From NCBI GenBank assembly GCA_900539375.1, contig UQBY01000035.1, positions 1 to 23,782 of the forward strand: a stretch of DNA of 23,782 nucleotides, read 5' to 3'. A program made the translations under genes and the position numbers. Positions 7,473-16,093 of the stretch are shown here, piece after piece; position 1 is the first letter of the stretch, and each line of letters starts with the position of its first letter. The notes under the pieces were generated by a model. It saw only the letters and a program-made list of their open reading frames with translations, was not told the origin of the DNA and searched no databases. The stretch is from an uncultured Clostridium sp. GTDB lineage: Bacteria; Bacillota; Clostridia; Clostridiales; Clostridiaceae.

Positions 7473-9172
7473 TGAAAAATCAAAATGATTTAAAAAGAGA
7501 ACTTATAAGAATAGATGGAAAAGGCTATAAGGCATATAAAGATTTAGAAGGTCAATATGACTTTAAAGATTATATATTATCAATAGACCATGTTCAAGGA
7601 GACCCTTTTGCAGCACCATCTAGAGTAAGAGTTATAGTAAGTCAGAAAGTAGCCAATATACCAATGGAGCTTTTTGATAAAAACTATAAAAAAATAGCAG
7701 TGCAAGATTTTTTAACAAGATTATTTTATAAAAATATAAATGTATTTGGTGGAAAAATATTTGGTTCAGGAAAAAGTGGGCTTATTTTAATAAGTAGATG
7801 TCCTCAAGAAATTTTAGACAGAACTTCAATTATAGTAAATAAAGAATTTGTTGAAGCAAGAATAGAAGTTGGTTTCCCTGCAAGAGGAAGAAGTGTTCTT
7901 TCAAAGGAACTAGAAAAAATATTATATGATTTTCTTCCTAAAATAGTAGAAAAATCTTTAATTTATAAAAATATAAATAAGAATTTGTTAATATCTCAAG
8001 TGAAATTAGTTGAAGACCAAGAATATATAAGAGAAGAATTAAAAAAACAAGGCTTAGTTGCCTTTATTGCAAATGGTTCTATCCTTCCAAGAGAAAGTGG
8101 AGTTTCAACTAAGCCTTTAAAAGATGGAATAAAATTTTTATCACCAAAAACCTTAGAGATAGAAATGAATGTTCCAAATCAAGGAAAAATAAAAGGGATG
8201 GCAATAAAAAAAGGTATAACAGTAATAGTTGGTGGTGGCTACCATGGAAAATCCACTTTATTAAAAGCTATAGAATTAGGAGTGTATAATCATATTTTAG
8301 GTGATGGAAGAGAATTTGTAATAACAGATAATACTGCATTAAAAGTAAGGGCTGAAGATGGAAGGGTAATTCATAAAGATGATATATCTTTGTTTATAGA
8401 TAACCTTCCAAATGGAAAGAATACAAAGAAATTTTCTAGTGAAAATGCAAGTGGAAGTACCTCTCAAGCAGCTAATATTATTGAAGGTATAGAGTGTGGT
8501 GCAAAAACTTTGTTAATAGATGAAGATACATCAGCAACTAATTTTATGATAAGAGATGAAGTAATGCAAAAGCTTGTTTCTAATGATAAAGAACCCATAA
8601 CACCATTTATTGAGGTTGTAAGAGATTTATATACTCAAAAAGACATATCAACAATAATAGTAGTTGGAAGTTCTGGAGATTATTTTGATATTGCAGATAC
8701 AGTAATACAAATGGATTGTTATGAGCCTAAAGATGTAACAAATAAAGCAAAAGAACTTAGCACAGGAAATATACTTAAAAGAATAGAAAATAAAAATAGA
8801 AAAATAAATATAGATTTTCAAAGAATAATTAAAAAAGGAAGTATAGAAAGAAGTCCTAAAGGTGTTAAAATAAAAACTTTAGGACTTGATAGCTTAAGTA
8901 TAAATAAGGATAATATTGATTTAAGAGCTGTAGAACAACTTGTAGATTCAGAACAAGTAAAGGCTATAGGAGATATTATAACTTTCATAGATTACAATTT
9001 ATTGGATGAAAAAACAAATTTAGCAGGAACAGTAAAGAAAGTTGTAGAATATATAAATAAAAATGGATTAATTAAGGTTAATAATATAAAGGGTGGAAGT
9101 GGAAATTTAGCCATGCCAAGACCTGAAGAGATAGCTTGTGCTATAAATAGGTATAGAAAACTTAAAATTTAA
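7472..9172 (+). CDS. Predicted ATPase of the ABC class (COG3044 type)
   Basis: This soluble protein of 566 residues starts at GTG 7472, overlapping the previous stop by one base. The N-terminal 240 residues are family specific (DHVQGDPFAAPSRVRV and GFPARGRS are conserved-looking blocks). The ATPase core has Walker A GGGYHGKST (254-262), an ABC-like signature ASGSTSQAAN (326-335) and Walker B TLLIDEDTSA (346-355), plus IIVVGSSGDYFDIAD as a likely switch region. There are no membrane helices and no permease partner, so this is not a transporter component. The physiological role of this family is not established. The coupled DUF1836 regulator and divergent trhA suggest co-control with a membrane homeostasis function, but that is inference. 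Confidence 0.85.
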   Translation: MKNQNDLKRELIRIDGKGYKAYKDLEGQYDFKDYILSIDHVQGDPFAAPSRVRVIVSQKVANIPMELFDKNYKKIAVQDFLTRLFYKNINVFGGKIFGSGKSGLILISRCPQEILDRTSIIVNKEFVEARIEVGFPARGRSVLSKELEKILYDFLPKIVEKSLIYKNINKNLLISQVKLVEDQEYIREELKKQGLVAFIANGSILPRESGVSTKPLKDGIKFLSPKTLEIEMNVPNQGKIKGMAIKKGITVIVGGGYHGKSTLLKAIELGVYNHILGDGREFVITDNTALKVRAEDGRVIHKDDISLFIDNLPNGKNTKKFSSENASGSTSQAANIIEGIECGAKTLLIDEDTSATNFMIRDEVMQKLVSNDKEPITPFIEVVRDLYTQKDISTIIVVGSSGDYFDIADTVIQMDCYEPKDVTNKAKELSTGNILKRIENKNRKINIDFQRIIKKGSIERSPKGVKIKTLGLDSLSINKDNIDLRAVEQLVDSEQVKAIGDIITFIDYNLLDEKTNLAGTVKKVVEYINKNGLIKVNNIKGGSGNLAMPRPEEIACAINRYRKLKI

Positions 9173-9195
9173 AAAAATTTATATGTAAACGAATT

Positions 9196-9225
9196 TTGAC
9201 AAAAATTTTACTTGCAATCTATAAA
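9196..9225 (+). promoter_or_regulatory. Strong sigma-A promoter without an obvious gene
   Basis: A consensus TTGACA (9196-9201), an 18-base spacer and TATAAA (9220-9225) lie 24 bases after the ATPase stop. The predicted start near 9232 precedes a terminator at 9296-9330 with no credible coding frame between them. Confidence 0.6.
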
Positions 9226-9231
9226 AAAAAC

Positions 9232-9330
9232 CGGTACAATTAAATCAAAGAGAAAAAGAATTAAATAAGTCCTAAATTTTTTTATTTTTTATATGAAGGC
9301 TATGAGTGTTAAAAACCATAGCCTTTTTTT
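9232..9330 (+). ncRNA. Candidate small RNA of about 100 nt
   Basis: The stretch is bounded by the promoter at 9196 and the intrinsic terminator at 9296-9330. The only reading frame from an ATG (9294, 21 codons) has no RBS and runs through the terminator stem. It could be a standalone small RNA, or a leader with an attenuator for the AI-2E transporter gene at 9458. Inference from promoter plus terminator only. Confidence 0.35.
9296..9330 (+). terminator. Intrinsic terminator after the ATPase/candidate small RNA
   Basis: AAGGCTATG (9296-9304) and CATAGCCTT (9317-9325) form a perfect 9-bp stem with a 12-base loop, followed by a run of Ts. Confidence 0.88.
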
Positions 9331-9457
9331 TGTTTTTATAGGAAATTATACATTTTGAAAGTTGTGGGTAATGTACCAAGTTAATAATAAAGTTTTTGAA
9401 TAAATAAATGTAAAAATGGATAAAATAAATTCAAAAATATATTTAGAGGTCATTATT

Positions 9458-10504
9458 ATGAACAAAAAGAATTTAATTTTATCATTAGTTATAGCAAATT
9501 TAATAGCAATTTTTATATTACTAATAAACAAATTTCAATTTGTACATAATTTTATTAGCACTATAATTGGAATTATAGTTACTCCAATTATTTTTGGAGT
9601 TTTTTTATTTTATATTCTAAAACCTTTAAATAAATTATTAATAAAGTTTAAAATAAAAGAAAATAAATCACCATTAATAACAATATTAATTTTTCTAAGT
9701 TTAGCAATATCTATTATAATGTTTTTTGGCAAAAATATTATAAGTGAAATTTATAAAATAAAAAATATAGTTTATACATTTATAAATAACGAAAAAATTT
9801 ATAGATTTTTTGAAAAAGAAAAAATAAATTTAGTTATAGACTATATAGTAAACATTTTTATAGTCTATATAAATCCTATAATTTCTAATATAAAAAATAT
9901 AATAAATATGGGAATGATGTTATTTTCAAATATTTTATTAATAATTTTAATAGCTTTTTTTCTTTTAAAAGATAGAAAAAGATTTAAAGAAAAGATTTTA
10001 GCATATATACCTAGTAAATATAAAGAACTTGCAAAAGAAATAATTATTGATGGAGATAATATACTTTCATCATATATAATAGGTCAAACTATTGTAGCAT
10101 TTTCATTAGCAATAATGGTTTTTGTTGGCTATTTAATTATAGATATGCCAAGTAGTTTATTACTTGCTTCTATAACTTTTGTTTTAGCATTTATTCCATT
10201 TGTAGGTTTCTTTATATCTATGACAATACCATATATTATAGCTTTGACCCTTGGAATTAAAATGGTTATAAAATTATCTATTTTAGTTATAATAGCTCAA
10301 ACTTTAAAAGGAAGAATAGTAGTACCATTTATTATGGGTAAAAGGATGAATATACACCCACTAACAGATATATTTTTAGTAGTGTCAGCAGCATCTTTAG
10401 GAGGTCCTTTAGCAGCTTTTTCAGTAGTGCCAATATATGCTTTTATAAAAATGAGTTATGATAAAATTAAAAAGTATTCAAAAATGAATGCAAAAATGAA
10501 TTGA
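9458..10504 (+). CDS. AI-2E family transporter (putative membrane exporter/permease)
   Basis: This is a 348-residue polytopic membrane protein. ATG 9458 is preferred over the in-frame ATG at 9416 because GAGG lies 8 bases before it and nothing RBS-like precedes 9416. Hydrophobic helices fall at about 6-25, 32-58, 75-95 and 150-170, with a cluster of four or more helices after 205. The C-terminal block containing VVPFIMGKRMNIHPL and a small-residue-rich helix (AASLGGPLAAFS) is typical of the family. Members have been linked to autoinducer-2 export or Na+(Li+)/H+ antiport, so the substrate cannot be assigned from sequence. It appears to be a single-gene unit between two terminators. Confidence 0.85.
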   Translation: MNKKNLILSLVIANLIAIFILLINKFQFVHNFISTIIGIIVTPIIFGVFLFYILKPLNKLLIKFKIKENKSPLITILIFLSLAISIIMFFGKNIISEIYKIKNIVYTFINNEKIYRFFEKEKINLVIDYIVNIFIVYINPIISNIKNIINMGMMLFSNILLIILIAFFLLKDRKRFKEKILAYIPSKYKELAKEIIIDGDNILSSYIIGQTIVAFSLAIMVFVGYLIIDMPSSLLLASITFVLAFIPFVGFFISMTIPYIIALTLGIKMVIKLSILVIIAQTLKGRIVVPFIMGKRMNIHPLTDIFLVVSAASLGGPLAAFSVVPIYAFIKMSYDKIKKYSKMNAKMN

Positions 10505-10541
10505 TTTATTGCTAAAAAAATTATACAATATGAATTGTCAA

Positions 10542-10577
10542 GGGAGACAACAAAGAAGTTGTCTCCCTATTTTTTTT
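10542..10577 (+). terminator. Strong intrinsic terminator after the AI-2E transporter gene
   Basis: GGGAGACAAC (10542-10551) pairs perfectly with GTTGTCTCCC (10558-10567) across a 6-base loop, followed by TATTTTTTTT. Confidence 0.93.
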
Positions 10578-10621
10578 ATAAACTACTAAAGGTTAAAAAT
10601 TTGTTGTAGTGAGGTGATGAC

Positions 10622-11980
10622 ATGACAACAAAAATTAATAATATTTTAACTGAGGAAGTAAAAATGCTTTTAGAAGTAATGAAAGAGGGTGTGTCAATTA
10701 CTGATGCAGAGGATAATTTCATATATATAAATAAAAGCTGTCAAGAAATGTTTGGCATAACTTATGAAGAGGTAGTTGGAAAGAAGGGAAAAGATTTAGA
10801 AGAAAAAAGAATATTTTATCCTGAAATTAGTTCAAAAGTTATTGAAAAGAAGGAAAAAATAACAGAAATACAATATAACCGTTTTGGAGATGAGTATTTA
10901 GTTACTGCAATTCCTATTTTTGATGAAGATAATAAATTAATAAATATAATTGCATATTCTTCTTGGGATTTAGTAAGTGTTGCTGAATTAGAAGAAAAAT
11001 ATAAAGAATTAAATATTTATAACAAGCGTATGCACCAGGAAGTATTGGCTTTAAGAAGCAATAGGAAATATGATACTTCATACATAATTTCAGAAAATAT
11101 AAATACAAAAAATGCTTTAAATATTATTGACAAAATGTGTAATACAGATATTCCTATTTTTATATCAGGAAGCCCAGGAACAGGGAAGGGTTTTATGGCA
11201 AATGTTTTACATATTAAGGGTAAGCGTAAAGATAAATCATTTATTGAATTAGATTTAAAATTGTTATCTGAAGATAATATAGAAAAAGAGTTGTTTGGTA
11301 GTATATCAAATATAGGAGTTTTAGAACTAAGTAATGGAGGAACATTATTAATAAAACATATTGAATTATTACCTTTAAAAGTTCAAGACAGATTATATCA
11401 AGCAATAACTGATAAGTATTATTTAGATTATAAAATGAGAAAAATGGAATTTGATATTAGAATTGTAACTTGTTCTGAATACTCAGCAAAAGAATTATTA
11501 AATAAAGAAAAGCTAATATCAAGTTTATATTATATGTTATGTATAGTAACAATAGATTTATTGCCATTGCAAGAAAGACAAGATGATTTATATGAGTATA
11601 TATTATATTTTTTAAAACAATATAATAAAAAATATCATAAAAATATTAAGTTAAGTTCTAGAGCAATGGATGAATTACTAAATTATGATTGGGGTCAAAA
11701 TATACATGAAGTAAGTCAAGTACTAGAGCAATTAGTTATCCATATGGATAAAGAAGAGATTTCTGTATATGATTTACCAAAACAAATTACAAAAGAATCT
11801 AGTGATTATTTTGAATCTCAAATGGATTTAAAACAAATGTTAGAATTTTACGAAAGTAAAATAATAAATAGAGCCTATGAAAAGTATAAGACTTCTGTAG
11901 GTGTTGCAAGGAATTTGAACATTAGTCAAGCAACTGCAACAAGGAAATTACAAAAATATATTAAAGATTATAATAGATAG
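10622..11980 (+). CDS. PAS-AAA+ regulator with degenerate sigma-54-activator domain and C-terminal HTH
   Basis: The protein has 452 residues. It has a PAS sensor domain (about 12-115: EGVSITDAEDNFIYINKSC, MFGITYEEVVGK), a coiled-coil linker (about 118-148), an AAA+ domain of the sigma-54 activator type (about 153-390) and a TyrR/Fis-like HTH (about 420-452, VARNLNISQATATRKLQKY). Walker A GSPGTGKG is present (183-190). The GAFTGA loop expected after ELFG is missing (ELFGSISNIGVLEL). The Walker B Asp-Glu is replaced by Lys-His in TLLIKHIELL. The arginine-finger region reads SSLYYML without its arginines, and WPGNVREL has become DWGQNIHEV. It therefore cannot be a normal sigma-54 activator and probably regulates sigma-A promoters as a ligand-sensing factor. 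RBS GAGGTG precedes the ATG. The ureohydrolase gene begins 12 bases after its stop, so that operon is the likely target. Confidence 0.85.
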   Translation: MTTKINNILTEEVKMLLEVMKEGVSITDAEDNFIYINKSCQEMFGITYEEVVGKKGKDLEEKRIFYPEISSKVIEKKEKITEIQYNRFGDEYLVTAIPIFDEDNKLINIIAYSSWDLVSVAELEEKYKELNIYNKRMHQEVLALRSNRKYDTSYIISENINTKNALNIIDKMCNTDIPIFISGSPGTGKGFMANVLHIKGKRKDKSFIELDLKLLSEDNIEKELFGSISNIGVLELSNGGTLLIKHIELLPLKVQDRLYQAITDKYYLDYKMRKMEFDIRIVTCSEYSAKELLNKEKLISSLYYMLCIVTIDLLPLQERQDDLYEYILYFLKQYNKKYHKNIKLSSRAMDELLNYDWGQNIHEVSQVLEQLVIHMDKEEISVYDLPKQITKESSDYFESQMDLKQMLEFYESKIINRAYEKYKTSVGVARNLNISQATATRKLQKYIKDYNR

Positions 11981-11992
11981 GAGGAATAAATT

Positions 11993-12937
11993 ATGATTAA
12001 CAATCAACCACCAAGTGCATCAACTTCACCAAGATTTTGTAATATGGGAACATTTATGAGGCTTCCTAGAGCAGAAGAAGCAAAAGATTTAGATGTAGCA
12101 ATTTTAGGAGTACCATTTGATACAGGGTCTTCATTTAGAACAGGTTCAAGATTTGGCCCAAATGGAATTAGAAAGATTTCTGCAATGATTAAACCTAACA
12201 ATGTAATAATGGGAGTAAATATAATGGATACCTTAAAAGCTGCTGATTTAGGGGATGTTCCAATTATACCAGGATATATAAGAGAAAGTTATGAAGCAAT
12301 TGAAAAGAGTGTTTCTGAAGTTTTAAAAGACAATGCAACACCTTTAGTATTAGGAGGAGACCATGCAATTACTTTAGGAGAATTACGTGCTATAAGTAAA
12401 AAGTATGGAAAAGTTTCATTAATACATTTTGATTCACATTTAGATTTAAATGAAAGTGTATTTGGACAACCTTATAATCATGGAACTCCATTTAGAAGAG
12501 CATTAGAAGAAGGATTAATTGATCCAAGTACATCAATTCAAATTGGTATGCGTGGTTCATTATATGACCCTGATGATTTTAAAATAGCAGCTGATTTAGG
12601 ATTTAAAGTAATTCCGGGATATGAATTACATAAAATGTCTGCTGAAGAGTTAGGAAAGATAATTAAGGAAAGAGTTGGAGATACAAAGGTATTTTTAACT
12701 TTTGATATTGACTTTGTTGATCCAGCATATGCACCAGGAACTGGTACTCCAGAAGTAGGAGGATTTACATCATATGAAACTTTAACATATATTCAACAAT
12801 TAAAAGATATTAATTTTGTAGGCTTTGATATTGTTGAAGTAGCTCCAGAATATGATTGTAGTGAAATAACAGCATATATGGCAGCAAATATTGGTTTTGA
12901 ATTTATGTCTATTTTAGCATATCAAAAAAGGAAATAA
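11993..12937 (+). CDS. Agmatinase-family ureohydrolase (agmatinase or guanidinobutyrase)
   Basis: This manganese hydrolase releases urea from a guanidino compound. It has 314 residues, normal for the family. Metal ligands are present: H124 in GGDHAIT, D147/H149/D151 in FDSHLDLN (the usual DAHxD has Ser for Ala) and D238/D240 in TFDIDFVDP, followed by APGTGTPEVGG. The long N-terminal segment (RFCNMGTFMRLPRAEE) and the NHGTPFRRALEEG loop resemble guanidinobutyrase-like members as much as classical SpeB, so the substrate (agmatine, 4-guanidinobutyrate or another guanidine) is open. RBS AGGAGG lies 7 bases upstream of the ATG. It is preceded by the PAS regulator and followed, past a terminator, by an amino acid uptake system. 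A role in using an imported guanidino amine or amino acid is plausible. Confidence 0.88.
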   Translation: MINNQPPSASTSPRFCNMGTFMRLPRAEEAKDLDVAILGVPFDTGSSFRTGSRFGPNGIRKISAMIKPNNVIMGVNIMDTLKAADLGDVPIIPGYIRESYEAIEKSVSEVLKDNATPLVLGGDHAITLGELRAISKKYGKVSLIHFDSHLDLNESVFGQPYNHGTPFRRALEEGLIDPSTSIQIGMRGSLYDPDDFKIAADLGFKVIPGYELHKMSAEELGKIIKERVGDTKVFLTFDIDFVDPAYAPGTGTPEVGGFTSYETLTYIQQLKDINFVGFDIVEVAPEYDCSEITAYMAANIGFEFMSILAYQKRK

Positions 12938-12950
12938 ATAAAAAATAAGT

Positions 12951-12989
12951 AATGGCGCTTAAAAAATAAAGTTTTAAGTGCCATTTTTT
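12951..12989 (+). terminator. Intrinsic terminator between ureohydrolase and ABC transporter genes
   Basis: AATGGCGCTTAAAA (12951-12964) pairs with TTTTAAGTGCCATT (12972-12985), with one G-U pair, followed by five Ts. Only about 20 bases separate it from the next start codon, leaving no room for a separate promoter. Partial readthrough is probably what feeds the transporter genes. Confidence 0.85.
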
Positions 12990-13011
12990 ATATGTCTACA
13001 GGAAAGGATTG

Positions 13012-13914
13012 ATGATATATATGAAAAAAATTAAAAAGTTAATAACTATATTTATAGCAGGAACAATGATAGTATCAGGTCTTATTGGTTGTGGAAAATC
13101 AGAGGGCTCAACAGGAAATATAGCAAGTAGTAATAGTGTTTCAAGTAATGGACCATTAACAATAGAAAAATTAAAAGAAGTAGGAACATTAGTATCAGCT
13201 ACAGAAGCAGCAAATGAGCCATTTGAATATTTAGATAATAATGAAATTGTTGGATATGATGTAGATATATTAAAATACATATGTAAAGATATGGGGGTAG
13301 AGCTTAAATTAGAAGATTTACCATTTCAGGGTATATTAGCAGGATTAGAAGCTAAAAAATATGATATGGTTTCAGCAGCTCTTGGAGTTACTAAAGAAAG
13401 AGGTGAAAAATACTTATTAACATATCCTATTCAAGAAGGAACTACTGTTTTAATTAAGAAAAAGGGAAATGATAAGATTAAAAGTGTAGATGATATGGAA
13501 GGTAAAGTAGTTGGAACTCAAACAGCATCTTATAGTGAAACTGATGTTAATACTTTTAATGATTCATTAAAAACAAATGGAGGAAAGGGATATAATGAAT
13601 TAAAATTATATGCTACTTATCCAGAAGCATATATGGAATTAAAAAATGGAAGAATTGATTTAGTTGCACAAAGTGTTGCAATAGCTAATATTTTAATTAA
13701 AAACAACCCAGATGATTATGAAATTGTAGGAGAGGTTGGAGAAAAATCTTATACATCATGGGCTTTTAGAAAAGAAGATAAAGAAGTGTATGATTTCTTT
13801 AATGAAGAAATTCATAAGATGAAGGAAGATGGCACATTAAAAGAATTACAAGAAAAATGGTTTGGAGCAGAAACTAAAGATTTACCAGAAGAAAATTATA
13901 TTCCAGAAAAATAG
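13012..13914 (+). CDS. Polar amino acid ABC transporter, substrate-binding lipoprotein
   Basis: This is a 300-residue family 3 solute-binding protein. A lipoprotein signal (KKIKKLITIFIAG...) ends at the lipobox LIGC, with Cys at residue 27, so it should be tethered to the outer face of the membrane. The two-lobed domain shows ANEPFEYLDNNEIVGYDVDI, EDLPFQGILAGLEAKKYDMV and GKVVGTQTASYSE, typical of binding proteins for polar or basic amino acids. ATG 13012 has AGGA 8 bases upstream. ATG 13021 is also possible and gives the same mature protein. The ligand cannot be read from sequence. The neighbouring ureohydrolase makes arginine-like or guanidino ligands a reasonable guess. Confidence 0.9.
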   Translation: MIYMKKIKKLITIFIAGTMIVSGLIGCGKSEGSTGNIASSNSVSSNGPLTIEKLKEVGTLVSATEAANEPFEYLDNNEIVGYDVDILKYICKDMGVELKLEDLPFQGILAGLEAKKYDMVSAALGVTKERGEKYLLTYPIQEGTTVLIKKKGNDKIKSVDDMEGKVVGTQTASYSETDVNTFNDSLKTNGGKGYNELKLYATYPEAYMELKNGRIDLVAQSVAIANILIKNNPDDYEIVGEVGEKSYTSWAFRKEDKEVYDFFNEEIHKMKEDGTLKELQEKWFGAETKDLPEENYIPEK

Positions 13915-13954
13915 TGAAATTATTATTTAAAGATGCAGAAAGGAAGTGTTCTTT

Positions 13955-14611
13955 TTGAAGGATTCAATAAATTTAGTTATTCAATATATGCCAAATTTGT
14001 TAGAGGGACTTAAATATACTATTCTTGTTTCTCTTCAGGCAATAGGTATTGGATTTATAGTAGGTGTTATTTTATCTATTCTTCGTATGGGAAAGAGTAA
14101 AATTATAAAACACATTATAAATATTTATATTAGTTTCGTAAGAGGAACACCAATCATTGTGCAAATTTTTATAATTTATTATGCATTAGCTATGATTGGA
14201 TTAGATATTCCATCTTACCAATCAGGAGTTATTGCACTTAGTTTAAATAGTGGAGGATTTATAGCTGAAATAATTAGAGGAGGTTTAAGTGCTATTCCTA
14301 AAGGGCAATATGAAGCTGCAGAAGTGCTTAAAATGAATAAATTTCAAACATTAACAAGAATAATATTTCCTCAAGTTTTTAGAATTATTTTACCTCAATT
14401 ACTAAGTGAATTTATTTCAGTTATTAAGATTTCACCATTATTATCTATCATTGCAGTAGTTGAATTAACAAGAGCTGCTCAAAAAATTATTACTACAACA
14501 TATGTTTCATTACCATTTTATATTACTATTGCTATTATGTACTTTATATTAAATTCAGTATTAGAATTTCTTGTAAACATAATAGAAAAAAAGATGAATT
14601 TAAAAAATTAA
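13955..14611 (+). CDS. Polar amino acid ABC transporter permease (first)
   Basis: This is a His/Glu/Gln/Arg-type permease of 218 residues with about five membrane helices. The EAA loop that docks on the ATPase is GLSAIPKGQYEAAEVLKMNK, followed by RIIFPQVFRIILPQL. TTG 13955 is the likely start: AAAGGA ends 10 bases before it, while the in-frame GTG at 13946 abuts that RBS. It probably forms a heterodimer with the second permease. Confidence 0.9.
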   Translation: MKDSINLVIQYMPNLLEGLKYTILVSLQAIGIGFIVGVILSILRMGKSKIIKHIINIYISFVRGTPIIVQIFIIYYALAMIGLDIPSYQSGVIALSLNSGGFIAEIIRGGLSAIPKGQYEAAEVLKMNKFQTLTRIIFPQVFRIILPQLLSEFISVIKISPLLSIIAVVELTRAAQKIITTTYVSLPFYITIAIMYFILNSVLEFLVNIIEKKMNLKN

Positions 14612-14623
14612 GGAGGGAAAAAT

Positions 14624-15274
14624 ATGAATATAGGTATATTAAAAATTGCACTTCCTCTTTTATTAGAAGGATTAAAAACAACTATTTGCATATCAATATT
14701 AGCTATTTTACTTTCCTTTATTTTTGGTGGACTAATAGGAATTTTATATATTTCTAAAAATAAAGTCTTTCATTTAATAGCATATGTATATATAAAAATA
14801 TTTCGTAATATTCCTTTTATGGTACAGGTATATTTAGTGTATTATGCACTACCTTCATTAGGATTAAATGTAGATGCTTTTTGGACTGGAGTTATTGTAT
14901 TAGCATTATATACAGGAGCATATATAGCAGTAATATTAGAAAGTGGACTACGCTCAGTTCCAAAAGGTCAGTATGAAGCAAGTGTTGCTTTGAATATGTC
15001 ATATCTAACCATGCTTAGAAGAATTATTTTACCACAAACATTAGGTGTAATTGTTCCACCATTAACAAATCAATTTATTACAACGGTAAAGGAATCTTCA
15101 GTTTTATCAGTTATTACTATATCAGAACTTACTATGATGACAAATAAATCAATAGGTATTACTTTTAGTCCTTTTGAAGTTTATATTCTAGCAGGACTTA
15201 TGTATTGGGGAGTTAATATTTGCATTGAACAAATTGGCAAATATGTTGAAAGAAAAAAAGTAGTGAAAAATTAA
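14624..15274 (+). CDS. Polar amino acid ABC transporter permease (second)
   Basis: This 216-residue paralogue of the preceding gene has the same topology and the EAA loop GLRSVPKGQYEASVALNMSY, with RRIILPQTLGVIVPPL after it. AAGGAGGG sits 6 bases before the ATG and 12 bases separate it from the first permease. The two permeases differ clearly in sequence, which points to an asymmetric pore rather than a recent duplication. Confidence 0.92.
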   Translation: MNIGILKIALPLLLEGLKTTICISILAILLSFIFGGLIGILYISKNKVFHLIAYVYIKIFRNIPFMVQVYLVYYALPSLGLNVDAFWTGVIVLALYTGAYIAVILESGLRSVPKGQYEASVALNMSYLTMLRRIILPQTLGVIVPPLTNQFITTVKESSVLSVITISELTMMTNKSIGITFSPFEVYILAGLMYWGVNICIEQIGKYVERKKVVKN

Positions 15275-15294
15275 AATTGGAGGGAAATAGTGGT

Positions 15295-16068
15295 ATGAAT
15301 AAAAAAGTAGAAATTAATGTACATAATCTAGGAAAAAAATTTAATGACTTAGAAGTTTTAAAAGATATTAATGTTGAAATATCTACAGGAGAAGTTGTAT
15401 GTGTAGTAGGACCTAGTGGTTCAGGAAAAAGTACTTTTTTACGTTGTTTAAATTATTTAGAAGAACCTACTAGTGGAGAAATTGTTATTGATAATGATGT
15501 TATAAAAGGTACAGATAAGAAAAATGATAAGATAAGTAAAATTAATAAAAAAGAAGCAAATAAAATTCGAGAACATGTTGGCATGGTATTTCAATCATTT
15601 AATTTATTTCCACACAAAACAGTAATGGAAAATGTTATAGAAGCTCCTATTACAGTACAAAAAGCAAAAAAGAAGGATATTGAGAAAGTTGCTATTGATT
15701 TATTAGAAAAGGTAGGAATGTCTGAAAGAAAAGATTATTATCCTAATCAACTTTCAGGAGGACAACAACAACGTGTTGCTATTGCAAGAGCACTAGCAAT
15801 GAAGCCTGATATTATGTTATTTGATGAACCAACATCTGCTTTAGACCCAGAAATGGTTGGAGAGGTGTTAAATGTAATGAAAACATTAGCTCAAGATGGA
15901 ATGACAATGGTTATTGTTACACATGAAATGGGATTTGCAGCAGAAGTAGCAGATAAGGTTATTTTTATGGAGGGAGGATATATAATAGAAGAGGGAACTC
16001 CAGAAGATGTAATTCGTAATCCTAAAACAGAACGTGCACAAAAATTTTTCTCAAGTATATTAAAATAA
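15295..16068 (+). CDS. Polar amino acid ABC transporter ATP-binding protein
   Basis: This is a 257-residue cytoplasmic ATPase of the GlnQ/HisP type. It has Walker A GPSGSGKST, Q-loop VFQSFNLFPHKTV, signature LSGGQQQRVAIARAL, Walker B IMLFDEPTSALD and switch VTHEMGF. An insert rich in Lys/Asp/Asn (about 68-90) precedes the Q-loop. ATG 15295 is chosen because GGAGGG is 10 bases upstream. The in-frame TTG at 15277 would place that RBS inside the gene. It energises the two permeases encoded just upstream. Confidence 0.94.
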   Translation: MNKKVEINVHNLGKKFNDLEVLKDINVEISTGEVVCVVGPSGSGKSTFLRCLNYLEEPTSGEIVIDNDVIKGTDKKNDKISKINKKEANKIREHVGMVFQSFNLFPHKTVMENVIEAPITVQKAKKKDIEKVAIDLLEKVGMSERKDYYPNQLSGGQQQRVAIARALAMKPDIMLFDEPTSALDPEMVGEVLNVMKTLAQDGMTMVIVTHEMGFAAEVADKVIFMEGGYIIEEGTPEDVIRNPKTERAQKFFSSILK

Positions 16069-16093
16069 ATTAATTATAAAAGGTTGAATAAAT

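Noticed and set aside
9294..9359. Short frame of 21 codons starting in the terminator region
   Set aside because: It has no RBS and runs through the hairpin and T-run of a strong terminator.
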